Shown here piece after piece: positions 27,808 through 35,520 of a DNA stretch of 64,000 nt (position 1 is the first letter of the stretch; each line of letters starts with the position of its first letter). Origin of the DNA: Serratia sp. Ag1 (lineage in GTDB: Bacteria > Pseudomonadota > Gammaproteobacteria > Enterobacterales > Enterobacteriaceae); the NCBI RefSeq assembly GCF_000743355.1, contig NZ_JQEI01000011.1, positions 121,791-185,790 of the forward strand. Reading direction: 5' to 3'. The notes beneath the pieces were generated by a model. That model saw nothing but the letters and a program-made list of their open reading frames with translations. It was not told the origin of the DNA and did not search any database. Both the position numbers and the translations under genes were made by a program.

Positions 27808-30366
27808 TTATCCCTTTATAATAAAAGCATAATAGTTCCCACCTTCAGTAGCACCAAGCAGCAATACATACTTAATAACTTTCTTCAGCGGTTCACGAAC
27901 AAAATTAATGCGATCGTCACAGAAATCCCGGGTATATGGAACAGCAGGAATAGCTTGTTTCTTAATACAATCAATAAGTACCGCGAGATTCAGCAAACCT
28001 GCTGAAGACTCCACAAATCCAAAGTAAGCATTGTAGTTAACCACCGGTACCTCTGAGTTACTCTGGTGAAAAGTGTTAAAAATAGCGTCAATTTCAATCT
28101 TCGCGCTCTCTTTAGCACCATTACTCGTGCCACAGACCAAGTCGATATCGCCAGCCGTAATACCTGCATCAGCAAACGCTCGCTCAATGGCCAGAGACAT
28201 CGCGCCAGCTTTTTCATCAAACTGCGAAGCATCGAAATAGCTATTGTTATTGGACTTGCCATAGCCAATGATTTCGGCCTGGATCTCAACATCACGTGCT
28301 TGAGCCGCATCCAGATCTTCCAGTAACAGCATGCACGAACCTTCACCCGGTACGAAGCCTTTCGGATCCTTACCGTAAATCTGGTATTCACGCGCATCAG
28401 ATGTCATGCGGATTTTTTGCGTTACTGCATCCATATACAGCGACATGGAAGGGAAATACTCATCGGCACCACCGACGATCACTTGGGTCTGTAACTGTTG
28501 ACGCACAATTTCATAGCCGTAAGTCAATGCCCCCAGCGCGGCGTTTTCGCCCGTTGCCAGCGTTGTCGTATAGCCTTTGATGCCTTCGGAAATCGCACAG
28601 AATGTGGCAATCGAATTCATCAGAGAACCAGGAAACTCCGACGTGCGCACTTTTCTTGGATCAGGTTTCAGGCTCTGCAGATATTTATAAGTTGTCTCCT
28701 GAGGGCCTCTGGACATCCCCATAATAAAGCCCAATTCTTCGCCATCCTTTTTGATTTTGCGTTTAGCGTGGTTCAGTGCTTCCATTAACGCAATCAAGGC
28801 AAAGGTGCCGCCACGGGTTGCTTTACGAGAATCATATCGGCGCAAATGCTTACGGGGTTCCAGGTTCATAATCTGGAACGTTTTAAAGTCTGCTTCATTC
28901 TCAGGCAACGTCTGCTCTAATATGGTGTGATCTTCACCCAACAGTTCGTCGAACTGATGAGTTTCTGTCAGCACGCCCAGCAATTCTTTAACTTCTAATA
29001 ACGTGTCTTCGTTGAATTTAACTGAGCCTAGCTCGATAGATTTGTCGTTCGCCCAAATGTAATCAAGGATTTCGTTAATGCTGTGCCCAATGGCAGAGAC
29101 GGCACCAATACCAGAGATAGCGACACGTTTGGCATCATAAACCGTCTCTGGGGTAAAGCCGGGTTTGGTACTTACAATCATGCAGCAGTTATTTCCGCCA
29201 AACGCATAATTGTTTTTCATGAAAATGTTGGCTTCTTTAGCTCTGAAATCGTTTGGTATATAATCCAGATCGCAATTCGGTCTTGGAACAGTGAAATTAA
29301 GCGTTGGCAATAATTTCTTTTCTGGCAGCGTTACTAGACAGGCAATTAATTCGACGATCCCTGCTGCACCAATGTTGTGACCAAAATAAGACTTAGTAGA
29401 ACTGACAGGAATGTTTTCAGCATTAGGAAACGCTTTTTTCATTGCCAATGTTTCGATTCTGTCATTCGCCTCTGTACCCGTTCCGTGAACGTTTACGTAG
29501 TCTATCTGCTCTGGCGTAACCCCTGCATTCTGCATGGCCTTCAGCATGACCTGTACCGCACCGTTCGCCCGTGGGTCAGGCCCGGTTTCGTGGTAAGCGT
29601 CACAAGAGGTCGCGTAAGACAGGATCTCACCGTAAATAGTCGCGCCACGTGCAACGGCATGCTCATATTCTTCAAGCACGATTGCACCCGCACCCTCGCC
29701 GATTGACATACCTGAACGCCCAGAGAACGGTGTGCAAGAGTCAGAATGCATAACGTTTAAGGCATAAAAACCGGCAAAGGTCGGAAGATAAATCGGCTCC
29801 GTTCCCACAGCCAGCATGGTTTTACTTTTGCCATTCTGAATGTAGTCAAAAGCCATGCCAACAGCGTTGGGGCTGGCTGTACATGCTGTCGCAACCAGTT
29901 CCATCCCCCCTTTCAAGCCCAGTAACGTAGAAACGCTTGAACAACACGAAGAGAAACCGCCGGAATACCTGGCTTTCTTCAATGAGAAATCCTGAATGCG
30001 TTGTTCAAAGAGAGGCAGAAACGCTTCTGTACCCGCAGATGAAACGCCAACAATAAGCCCAGTGTCGTCAAGAATGGTTTGGTTATTAACCAGCTTCGCC
30101 TGTTCTAACGCATCTTTACTGACTTTGTATGCCCAGAGTGCGGCATTGTCGAGTGAGGCGACGATGTCATCAGGAATATCAGAGTAATCTATTTGGTGTA
30201 AGACTTCGGCAGCCCGTGCCTTATCAAACCACTGGGAAAAACGCTCACTGTCAGTAACACCACATTTCTTACTCAATAACGCCTGTTTGAAACCTTCGAT
30301 ATTATCTGCCAATGACGATAATATTCCCATCCCAGTAATTACGACTCTTTTCCTATTTGTTTTCAT
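27808..30366 (-). CDS. Ketosynthase-chain-length-factor fusion (type II PKS)
   Basis: 852 residues from the ATG at 30366, chosen for the CAGGTCAGGA upstream; an in-frame ATG at 30408 lacks a ribosome-binding site. Domain 1 (about 1-405) is an active ketosynthase: Cys162 in ATACTASPNAVG, His294 in VNVHGTGTEAND, and Lys325 and His330 in SSTKSYFGHNIGAAG. Domain 2 (about 412-852, beginning RVAISGIGAVSAIGHS) is a ketosynthase fold that lacks all three: TLATGENAAL in place of the Cys motif, VCGTSNG in place of HGTGT and NAYFGFVESS in place of the GH motif. That is the pattern of a chain-length factor fused to its KS. It extends the polyketide chain on the ACP. A 216-bp gap with a MITE-end remnant separates it from the GcvT-like gene. 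Confidence 0.92.
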   Translation of the reverse strand: MKTNRKRVVITGMGILSSLADNIEGFKQALLSKKCGVTDSERFSQWFDKARAAEVLHQIDYSDIPDDIVASLDNAALWAYKVSKDALEQAKLVNNQTILDDTGLIVGVSSAGTEAFLPLFEQRIQDFSLKKARYSGGFSSCCSSVSTLLGLKGGMELVATACTASPNAVGMAFDYIQNGKSKTMLAVGTEPIYLPTFAGFYALNVMHSDSCTPFSGRSGMSIGEGAGAIVLEEYEHAVARGATIYGEILSYATSCDAYHETGPDPRANGAVQVMLKAMQNAGVTPEQIDYVNVHGTGTEANDRIETLAMKKAFPNAENIPVSSTKSYFGHNIGAAGIVELIACLVTLPEKKLLPTLNFTVPRPNCDLDYIPNDFRAKEANIFMKNNYAFGGNNCCMIVSTKPGFTPETVYDAKRVAISGIGAVSAIGHSINEILDYIWANDKSIELGSVKFNEDTLLEVKELLGVLTETHQFDELLGEDHTILEQTLPENEADFKTFQIMNLEPRKHLRRYDSRKATRGGTFALIALMEALNHAKRKIKKDGEELGFIMGMSRGPQETTYKYLQSLKPDPRKVRTSEFPGSLMNSIATFCAISEGIKGYTTTLATGENAALGALTYGYEIVRQQLQTQVIVGGADEYFPSMSLYMDAVTQKIRMTSDAREYQIYGKDPKGFVPGEGSCMLLLEDLDAAQARDVEIQAEIIGYGKSNNNSYFDASQFDEKAGAMSLAIERAFADAGITAGDIDLVCGTSNGAKESAKIEIDAIFNTFHQSNSEVPVVNYNAYFGFVESSAGLLNLAVLIDCIKKQAIPAVPYTRDFCDDRINFVREPLKKVIKYVLLLGATEGGNYYAFIIKG

Positions 30367-30461
30367 TTCCTGACCTGTGGATATAAGTTTATTAATTTTT
30401 CCTGACATTGTTCATTCAACGTAACAAATGTGCTGTTGAGCCAACCAAGAAAATCTATTCG

Positions 30462-30480
30462 TATACCATAAATAATTCAA
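30462..30480. repeat. MITE-end remnant in the GcvT/KS-CLF gap
   Basis: TATACCATAAATAATTCAA resembles the element end TATACCCAAAATAATTCGA with three changes. The 216-bp gap it sits in (30367-30582) is the longest inside the operon and otherwise shows no gene. Confidence 0.4.
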
Positions 30481-30582
30481 GCTACCGAAGCTGACGCCCG
30501 GGCAACGTGAAATGTGATAGGTACATATATTATTTTTCAGGTTAGGCTATGACTAACCTGAAAATTTTCACTCACTAAAAAA

Positions 30583-31743
30583 TCACAATGCACTCTTGGA
30601 TTTCGACGAGTCAATATAACTATGCTCAGTTGGATTCACCAACAGACTGAAGTTATAAATGAACGGAACATTGTGCGTTTTAGCTACAACCAGACCATTT
30701 TGGGTCTTAATGTCAAAGCCTTCAATATCGGAGTAAGCGAATTCATTGTTAATCAGCGCAAGAGCAATAAATGATTGCAGCGCCGGTGAGTAAATCCCTT
30801 TAACAATCACACCGACTTCTTCACCATCCACCAGTACTTTATCGTTAGCAGAAATATCCGCACACTCAGCCAGAGGGAACATACCGACCAATTTACGTTC
30901 AGTCCCGATGCTAGCAAGCTCTTGTACCGCTGATTTACCGATAAAATCATCTTTATCGTACTGGATCGCCCATTGCATCTGTAATTCAACAGGATTGTTG
31001 GAATATCCTTCATAAATGGCAGGCTCCCAGCACGGATTCTCAACACGAACGATTTGTTGATAGTCTAATCCGCCCGTTTTCAGGTCGAACTTTTCGCCAC
31101 TTTCCAATAACTGATTCCAGACGTTGGCCAAGGCATCTAACTGCCCTATCATGAGATAGGCAAATTCACCGTGTTTACCACAACGAAATGCCATCAGTCC
31201 ATCGTCAGTATTCATGTATTCCTGATAAGGCAAACCAACAATGTCAAAACCATAAATTCCTGACAGTAGCTCCCATGAATAAGGGCCTTCAAGCTGAATA
31301 GCCCCCCAACCCTGGGTATCCATAGATTTGATTTCAGGGACTTCCTGAATATCCAGATCTGGACCGCTCTCTAAAATGCAGTTCAGTCTCTCGATGATGT
31401 CTACGGAAGACAGATTTTCAGAAAGCAGATAATAGCCTTCATCGGTGCACAAGACGTACACATCTCCCCACAGAGTTCCATCTTCGTTCAAGAGAAGCGA
31501 ATACATTCCCTGCTCATCACGAATAATAGAAACGTCAGCAGACGTCATATGATTTACCAGTGACCAGGCATCATCACCCATAACGCTAACGATTGACATA
31601 TGGGAGTAATCAACCAACAGCGCATTTTCTCTGGCAGCTTTGTATTCCACTTCAGGGCTGTTGTAAGACGACGGAACTGTCTTCCCGTTGAAAATGCCCA
31701 TTTTAACGTTCTTTTCTAAATGTAAGTCATGAAGAGCGTTCAT
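30583..31743 (-). CDS. GcvT-fold (aminomethyltransferase-like) protein
   Basis: 386 residues, GcvT/DmdA/YgfZ superfamily: ENALLVDYSHMSIVSVMGDDAW (residues 38-60) matches the conserved DVSHM segment of GcvT, LNEDGTLWGDVYVL near 90 the folate-site loop, and FIGKSAVQ with YSPALQSFIALALI the C-terminal domain. The family moves one-carbon units with tetrahydrofolate. No other glycine-cleavage gene is nearby. Inside a polyketide operon it may add or remove a one-carbon group on the product or work as a folate-independent variant. Placed between the ACP and KS-CLF genes. Confidence 0.85.
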   Translation of the reverse strand: MNALHDLHLEKNVKMGIFNGKTVPSSYNSPEVEYKAARENALLVDYSHMSIVSVMGDDAWSLVNHMTSADVSIIRDEQGMYSLLLNEDGTLWGDVYVLCTDEGYYLLSENLSSVDIIERLNCILESGPDLDIQEVPEIKSMDTQGWGAIQLEGPYSWELLSGIYGFDIVGLPYQEYMNTDDGLMAFRCGKHGEFAYLMIGQLDALANVWNQLLESGEKFDLKTGGLDYQQIVRVENPCWEPAIYEGYSNNPVELQMQWAIQYDKDDFIGKSAVQELASIGTERKLVGMFPLAECADISANDKVLVDGEEVGVIVKGIYSPALQSFIALALINNEFAYSDIEGFDIKTQNGLVVAKTHNVPFIYNFSLLVNPTEHSYIDSSKSKSAL

Positions 31744-31773
31744 ATAAAAACCTATACTCTTTAATTTAAATAA

Positions 31774-32052
31774 TTAATGTTTATTCTTGTTCTTCAATAC
31801 AAAAGAAACTAGGTTATTAATGCTTCTCATATAAGAAGGATCATCACTTTCGCTAACCTGAATACCGAATACTTTATCCAGCAAAACCAGGATTTCGGTT
31901 GCATCAACAGAATCCAGTTTCAGGCCATTACCAAAAAGTGCAGTGTCATCATCAATTTGAGACTCTTCTTTTTGAATGTTAAGCCTTTGGATGATTTCCG
32001 TTTTAATGGTGTATAAGACCGCTTTGCGCTCTTCAATATTTTCTCTGATCAT
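31774..32052 (-). CDS. Acyl carrier protein
   Basis: 92 residues, acidic, four-helix layout. The attachment Ser48 for phosphopantetheine lies in GLKLDSVDATEIL, a DSV version of the common DSL motif. It carries the growing chain for the KS-CLF, ketoreductase and dehydratase encoded around it, and is likely activated by the AcpS-like gene in the same operon. Only one ACP is seen in the cluster. Confidence 0.92.
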   Translation of the reverse strand: MIRENIEERKAVLYTIKTEIIQRLNIQKEESQIDDDTALFGNGLKLDSVDATEILVLLDKVFGIQVSESDDPSYMRSINNLVSFVLKNKNKH

Positions 32053-32079
32053 TTTAACAATACTCCCATCGTATTTTTG

Positions 32080-32637
32080 TTATTTAACTTGCCTAAAGTT
32101 TATTATTGTGCCCTGACTTATCAACTTTTTACCAACATGAGCCGATACCGAATAGTGTTTAAAACCATTGTTATCAGAGAACGTCAGTTTACTTATGACT
32201 TCAATCGTATCCCCTGGATAAGCGATATCTTTGAATTTTAAATTTTGTGCTGCTAGCACACCGCGCACCTGAGACCTGCGTGTACGAATAATATTCAACA
32301 TATTTTCATCATGAATCTTTGAATGAATATTACATAAATTCCTCAACTCTTCACCGTAGGTATCTTTGTAGATATCACAGATATCGGTTAAGAAAGAGAA
32401 GTACTCGCTTGCTTGGCCAAATATTTCAGAAATGATAGCCCCTGGCATGATAGGATCATCTGGAAAGTGACCAAGCAAATAAGGCTCGTTATAAGTGATG
32501 TGTTTAATAACTTTCACGAAGCCGTTTTCACCATATTTATAGTCTGAAATGCTATCGACCATCATCAATGGTTGGCGCCAACCTCCCATTTCCAAGAAAA
32601 CTTTAGGAGGGATTGAGTATTGATTGTTTCTGGACAT
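32080..32637 (-). CDS. FabZ-like hot-dog 3-hydroxyacyl-ACP dehydratase
   Basis: 185 residues, a little longer than FabZ. The active-site region LLGHFPDDPIMPGAIISEIFGQ holds catalytic His57 and Glu71, as in FabZ/FabA. It would dehydrate the 3-hydroxyacyl-ACP made by the ketoreductase, leaving a double bond. No enoyl reductase is encoded beside it. It follows the ketoreductase by 3 bp. Confidence 0.88.
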   Translation of the reverse strand: MSRNNQYSIPPKVFLEMGGWRQPLMMVDSISDYKYGENGFVKVIKHITYNEPYLLGHFPDDPIMPGAIISEIFGQASEYFSFLTDICDIYKDTYGEELRNLCNIHSKIHDENMLNIIRTRRSQVRGVLAAQNLKFKDIAYPGDTIEVISKLTFSDNNGFKHYSVSAHVGKKLISQGTIINFRQVK

Positions 32638-32640
32638 AAA

Positions 32641-33396
32641 TCACCGCATGACCAAGCCACCATCAATTACGATGGTTTGGCCAATAATATAACTGGAAGC
32701 AGAAGAGCCTAAGTAGACAATGGTATTGGCAACTTCTTCACACGTTCCTAAACGTTTCTGTGGGATAGACGCAACGATACTGCGGACAACCTGCCTTGAG
32801 ACCTTTTTTACCATTTTGGACTCGATCATCCCGGGAGCAACAGCATTCACTCTCACCCCTCTTCCAGCTAGTTCTGCAGCCAAAGTACGGGTAAACCCGA
32901 GCAGAGCCCCTTTTGATGCGCTGTAGTTACATTGCCCAACGCTGGGGATAATGGCCGCAATAGAAGCAACATTCACGATAGCCGCGTTATCGGATGCCCT
33001 TAATAACCGCAAAGCCTCTTTGGTCAACATAAAGGTGCTGAGCATATTGGTATCAATGACCGTATTAAAATCTTCATAACTCATTGTCGCAAACAAACTG
33101 TCTTTAACGATGCCTGCATTATTTACCAGCACATCGATATTTTTTGCCGTATCGGATAAATGGTTACATAACTCTATCACCGCGTTTCTATCAGCCAGAT
33201 CGCATTGCAAAATACTTAACTTCTCACCATGCGGATGAGTGTTTTTCAAATCTTCTAATTCAGAAGAATTTGATTTATACAACGCATAAACCTGGCATTG
33301 CTGTTCCAAGAATTTGCTACAAACAGCTAACCCAATATCACCACTTGCACCTGTGACCAAGACCTTTTTGCCAATCAGATCGTTATATTTGTACAT
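32641..33396 (-). CDS. FabG-like 3-ketoacyl-ACP reductase
   Basis: 251 residues, classical short-chain dehydrogenase. Cofactor motif TGASGDIG at 15-22, NNAG at 92-95, Asn118, Ser145, Tyr158 and Lys162 (CNYSASKG) make a complete catalytic tetrad. The VLVTGASGDIG start and Lys-rich strand ends favour NADPH. It reduces the beta-keto group on the ACP-bound chain. Confidence 0.92.
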   Translation of the reverse strand: MYKYNDLIGKKVLVTGASGDIGLAVCSKFLEQQCQVYALYKSNSSELEDLKNTHPHGEKLSILQCDLADRNAVIELCNHLSDTAKNIDVLVNNAGIVKDSLFATMSYEDFNTVIDTNMLSTFMLTKEALRLLRASDNAAIVNVASIAAIIPSVGQCNYSASKGALLGFTRTLAAELAGRGVRVNAVAPGMIESKMVKKVSRQVVRSIVASIPQKRLGTCEEVANTIVYLGSSASSYIIGQTIVIDGGLVMR

Positions 33397-33419
33397 AGTT
33401 ACACTCTAACCAATTTAGT

Positions 33420-33788
33420 TCAAGAAATAATAGTGACCGCAATCGCATGTGTACGACAATGAGAAATACTTAAAGATATTTTACTAATACCCCTTTCTTC
33501 CATTACTTTTTTTAACTTTCCCTTTAAGGAAAAATAAGGGCAACCATATTCATCATGCCTAATTTCAATATCTTGAAATGTAATGCCATCTCTGAACCCT
33601 AAGCCTATCGCTTTAACAATAGACTCCTTGGCCGCCCAAAAGCCTGATGCCCTTTCATAATCGAGGTCATCTATATTAATTTTAGCAATCTCTTCTTCGG
33701 TAAAGACGCGTGTTAAGAACAGTATCTCCCCACGGCAGATCACATTCTTTATCCGTTCTACCTCAACGATATCAGTACCGACAAACAT
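33420..33788 (-). CDS. AcpS-type phosphopantetheinyl transferase
   Basis: 122 residues, the normal size of a homotrimeric AcpS. GTDIVEVERI at residues 4-13 gives Mg-ligand Asp6, and SGFWAAKESIVKAIG at 48-62 gives Glu55. The C-terminus LSISHCRTHAIAVTII is also typical. It converts the apo-ACP of this operon to its holo form. A dedicated PPTase supports a specialised synthase rather than a borrowed housekeeping pathway. It starts 16 bp after the tpsB stop. Confidence 0.93.
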   Translation of the reverse strand: MFVGTDIVEVERIKNVICRGEILFLTRVFTEEEIAKINIDDLDYERASGFWAAKESIVKAIGLGFRDGITFQDIEIRHDEYGCPYFSLKGKLKKVMEERGISKISLSISHCRTHAIAVTIIS

Positions 33789-33804
33789 TATTACCCCTAA
33801 CTAT

Positions 33805-35463
33805 TTAAAGCTGATGGTAGATACTAAAGTTTATATTTAACTTATCCAAGGCTAACTCTTTCGGATATGTCAACGGTGCAGATAAAGAGAAGTCATAGCC
33901 TAAAGAATTGATGTTACCTTTCAATCCTGTGGCAGTACCTAATAGGTTTTTCTTATTATATACACCGACTGGATAAACGTCACCCCATATCTGCCCATAA
34001 TCTACACCTAAATACCACTCGATATTACTGATACCTGTAATGATATTGAAATTATTCTGGATGTGAAATCCTTTATCACCGTTAAGTTCCGCACTATTTT
34101 CAAACCCACGAACACTCCATCTATTGCCAATCGAGAGTTGATCTTGCAGAGTCAATGCCCCAGGTGAATACTGTGAGCCTAACTTAGCATCATAATATGC
34201 ATTGATTGGTTTTATGTTAAGTAATTTAATGTAGTTCAGATCCAAATTGAAAATATGGTTTTTTGAACTGACATCACCAGATTTCATGTCTGGCGTTTCC
34301 TCAGCACCAAGCCAAGGCAAAAATCGCTGATAAGATGCGGTGGTATCAAGCGCCGAACCATTAAAGTTTTGCTTATAGTTCAAGCCAAACTTAACGTTCG
34401 TCATCTCTCTTTTTTGTAACTCTAGCTGAATATCATTCAATGTATAGTTCACTTTTCTTTTTGATAATTCAGCACTGGCAGCTACTTTTTTGTCCTGATC
34501 GCGGTAAACAATCCTCGAACCTTTTAAGCTAATATACTGACTTTTGCCAATATATTTGAGATCGAGAACTTCATCGCCAATCTTTTGTTTGGATTCGCTA
34601 TTGCTGTAAAACAACTCATAATCCCAATAGCCATTCGGTACCGAGTAATATGTACTAAAATTTTTATAGCCACCATTTACGCGCTCAGTATTTGTTGTTC
34701 CTGAAACGTAAAATATGTCATTCATTTTAGCCTGATTATAGGAGTAAACAGCGCCCCCAGCCAATATCTTGCCGGTACTCTTATCTCCCCAGTTATTCAA
34801 CCAAGTTTTGGCGTTCCAGTTCTTCTTGCCACTGGTGTTAATAATGACATTGCTGTAGCTGTTTTTATTACCTGGCTCTATATTAACCTTAACGTTAAGA
34901 TCGGGAGCTCTTTGCAACACTTCCAAACCTTGCTCAATATCCCTGATGTTCAAGATATCATTCGCTTTGAAAGGCAATATCCATTCTATTATATTGTGTT
35001 CTTTAATTACTACCCTTTCTATTCTGCCAGGGATCACTCTCAACACCAACTTCTTCGATGATAAATCTTGATCAGGCAACTCTACGCGAGATGTCACATA
35101 ACCAGATTTAATCATGTAGTCTTGCAGATCTCTTGCCAGTGTCTCTATGCCGACAGAACCTAAGCAACGCCCGGCTACATTCGTTTTTATTTTTTCAAAA
35201 AATGCTCCTTTCATGAAATTGTCTTCTATAACAACTTCTTTTATTTCAACACAGTGTGTTTCAAGTGGAAGCGCTAAAGCACTCACTCTGTTATCGTCTG
35301 AGTTAGAAAAAACATCCTTTTTGGCCACTTTATTTTTTTGCCGGATACTTTTATCTATGTCGTCCTGTGCTTTAATTAGTCTGCTTAAATCATCTTGCGC
35401 GACAACCGGGCTGTTGCAACAAAAAGCAAAAAAAACAAGCAGATATTTAATTCTATTTTTCAT
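33805..35463 (-). CDS. TpsB two-partner-secretion outer-membrane pore (FhaC/ShlB type)
   Basis: 552 residues from the ATG at 35463. An upstream in-frame ATG (35493) falls inside a hairpin and gives a poor leader. Signal peptide ends near SPVVAQD (about residue 23). A disordered/helical plug region (DLSRLIKAQDDIDKS) and two POTRA domains (about 65-215, with GYVTSRVELPDQDL and RDIEQGLEVLQRAPDLNVKV) precede a 16-strand barrel. The VRGF motif of the L6 loop is at 451-454. It exports the adjacent TpsA across the outer membrane. Confidence 0.93.
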   Translation of the reverse strand: MKNRIKYLLVFFAFCCNSPVVAQDDLSRLIKAQDDIDKSIRQKNKVAKKDVFSNSDDNRVSALALPLETHCVEIKEVVIEDNFMKGAFFEKIKTNVAGRCLGSVGIETLARDLQDYMIKSGYVTSRVELPDQDLSSKKLVLRVIPGRIERVVIKEHNIIEWILPFKANDILNIRDIEQGLEVLQRAPDLNVKVNIEPGNKNSYSNVIINTSGKKNWNAKTWLNNWGDKSTGKILAGGAVYSYNQAKMNDIFYVSGTTNTERVNGGYKNFSTYYSVPNGYWDYELFYSNSESKQKIGDEVLDLKYIGKSQYISLKGSRIVYRDQDKKVAASAELSKRKVNYTLNDIQLELQKREMTNVKFGLNYKQNFNGSALDTTASYQRFLPWLGAEETPDMKSGDVSSKNHIFNLDLNYIKLLNIKPINAYYDAKLGSQYSPGALTLQDQLSIGNRWSVRGFENSAELNGDKGFHIQNNFNIITGISNIEWYLGVDYGQIWGDVYPVGVYNKKNLLGTATGLKGNINSLGYDFSLSAPLTYPKELALDKLNINFSIYHQL

Positions 35464-35480
35464 AACTCTAATTCTAGTTG

Positions 35481-35508
35481 ATAAAAGCAGCATCTCTGCT
35501 GCTTTTAT
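35481..35508 (-). promoter_or_regulatory. Perfect hairpin between tpsA and tpsB
   Basis: The arms ATAAAAGCAGCA (35481-35492) and TGCTGCTTTTAT (35497-35508) form a 12-bp perfect stem with a 4-nt loop, in a 57-bp gap just after the tpsA stop. On the minus-strand transcript the 3' arm ends in CUUUUAU, so it can act as a leaky terminator or as a 3' stabiliser, giving more tpsA than downstream mRNA. Confidence 0.6.
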
Positions 35509-35520
35509 TTTATGATTTAA

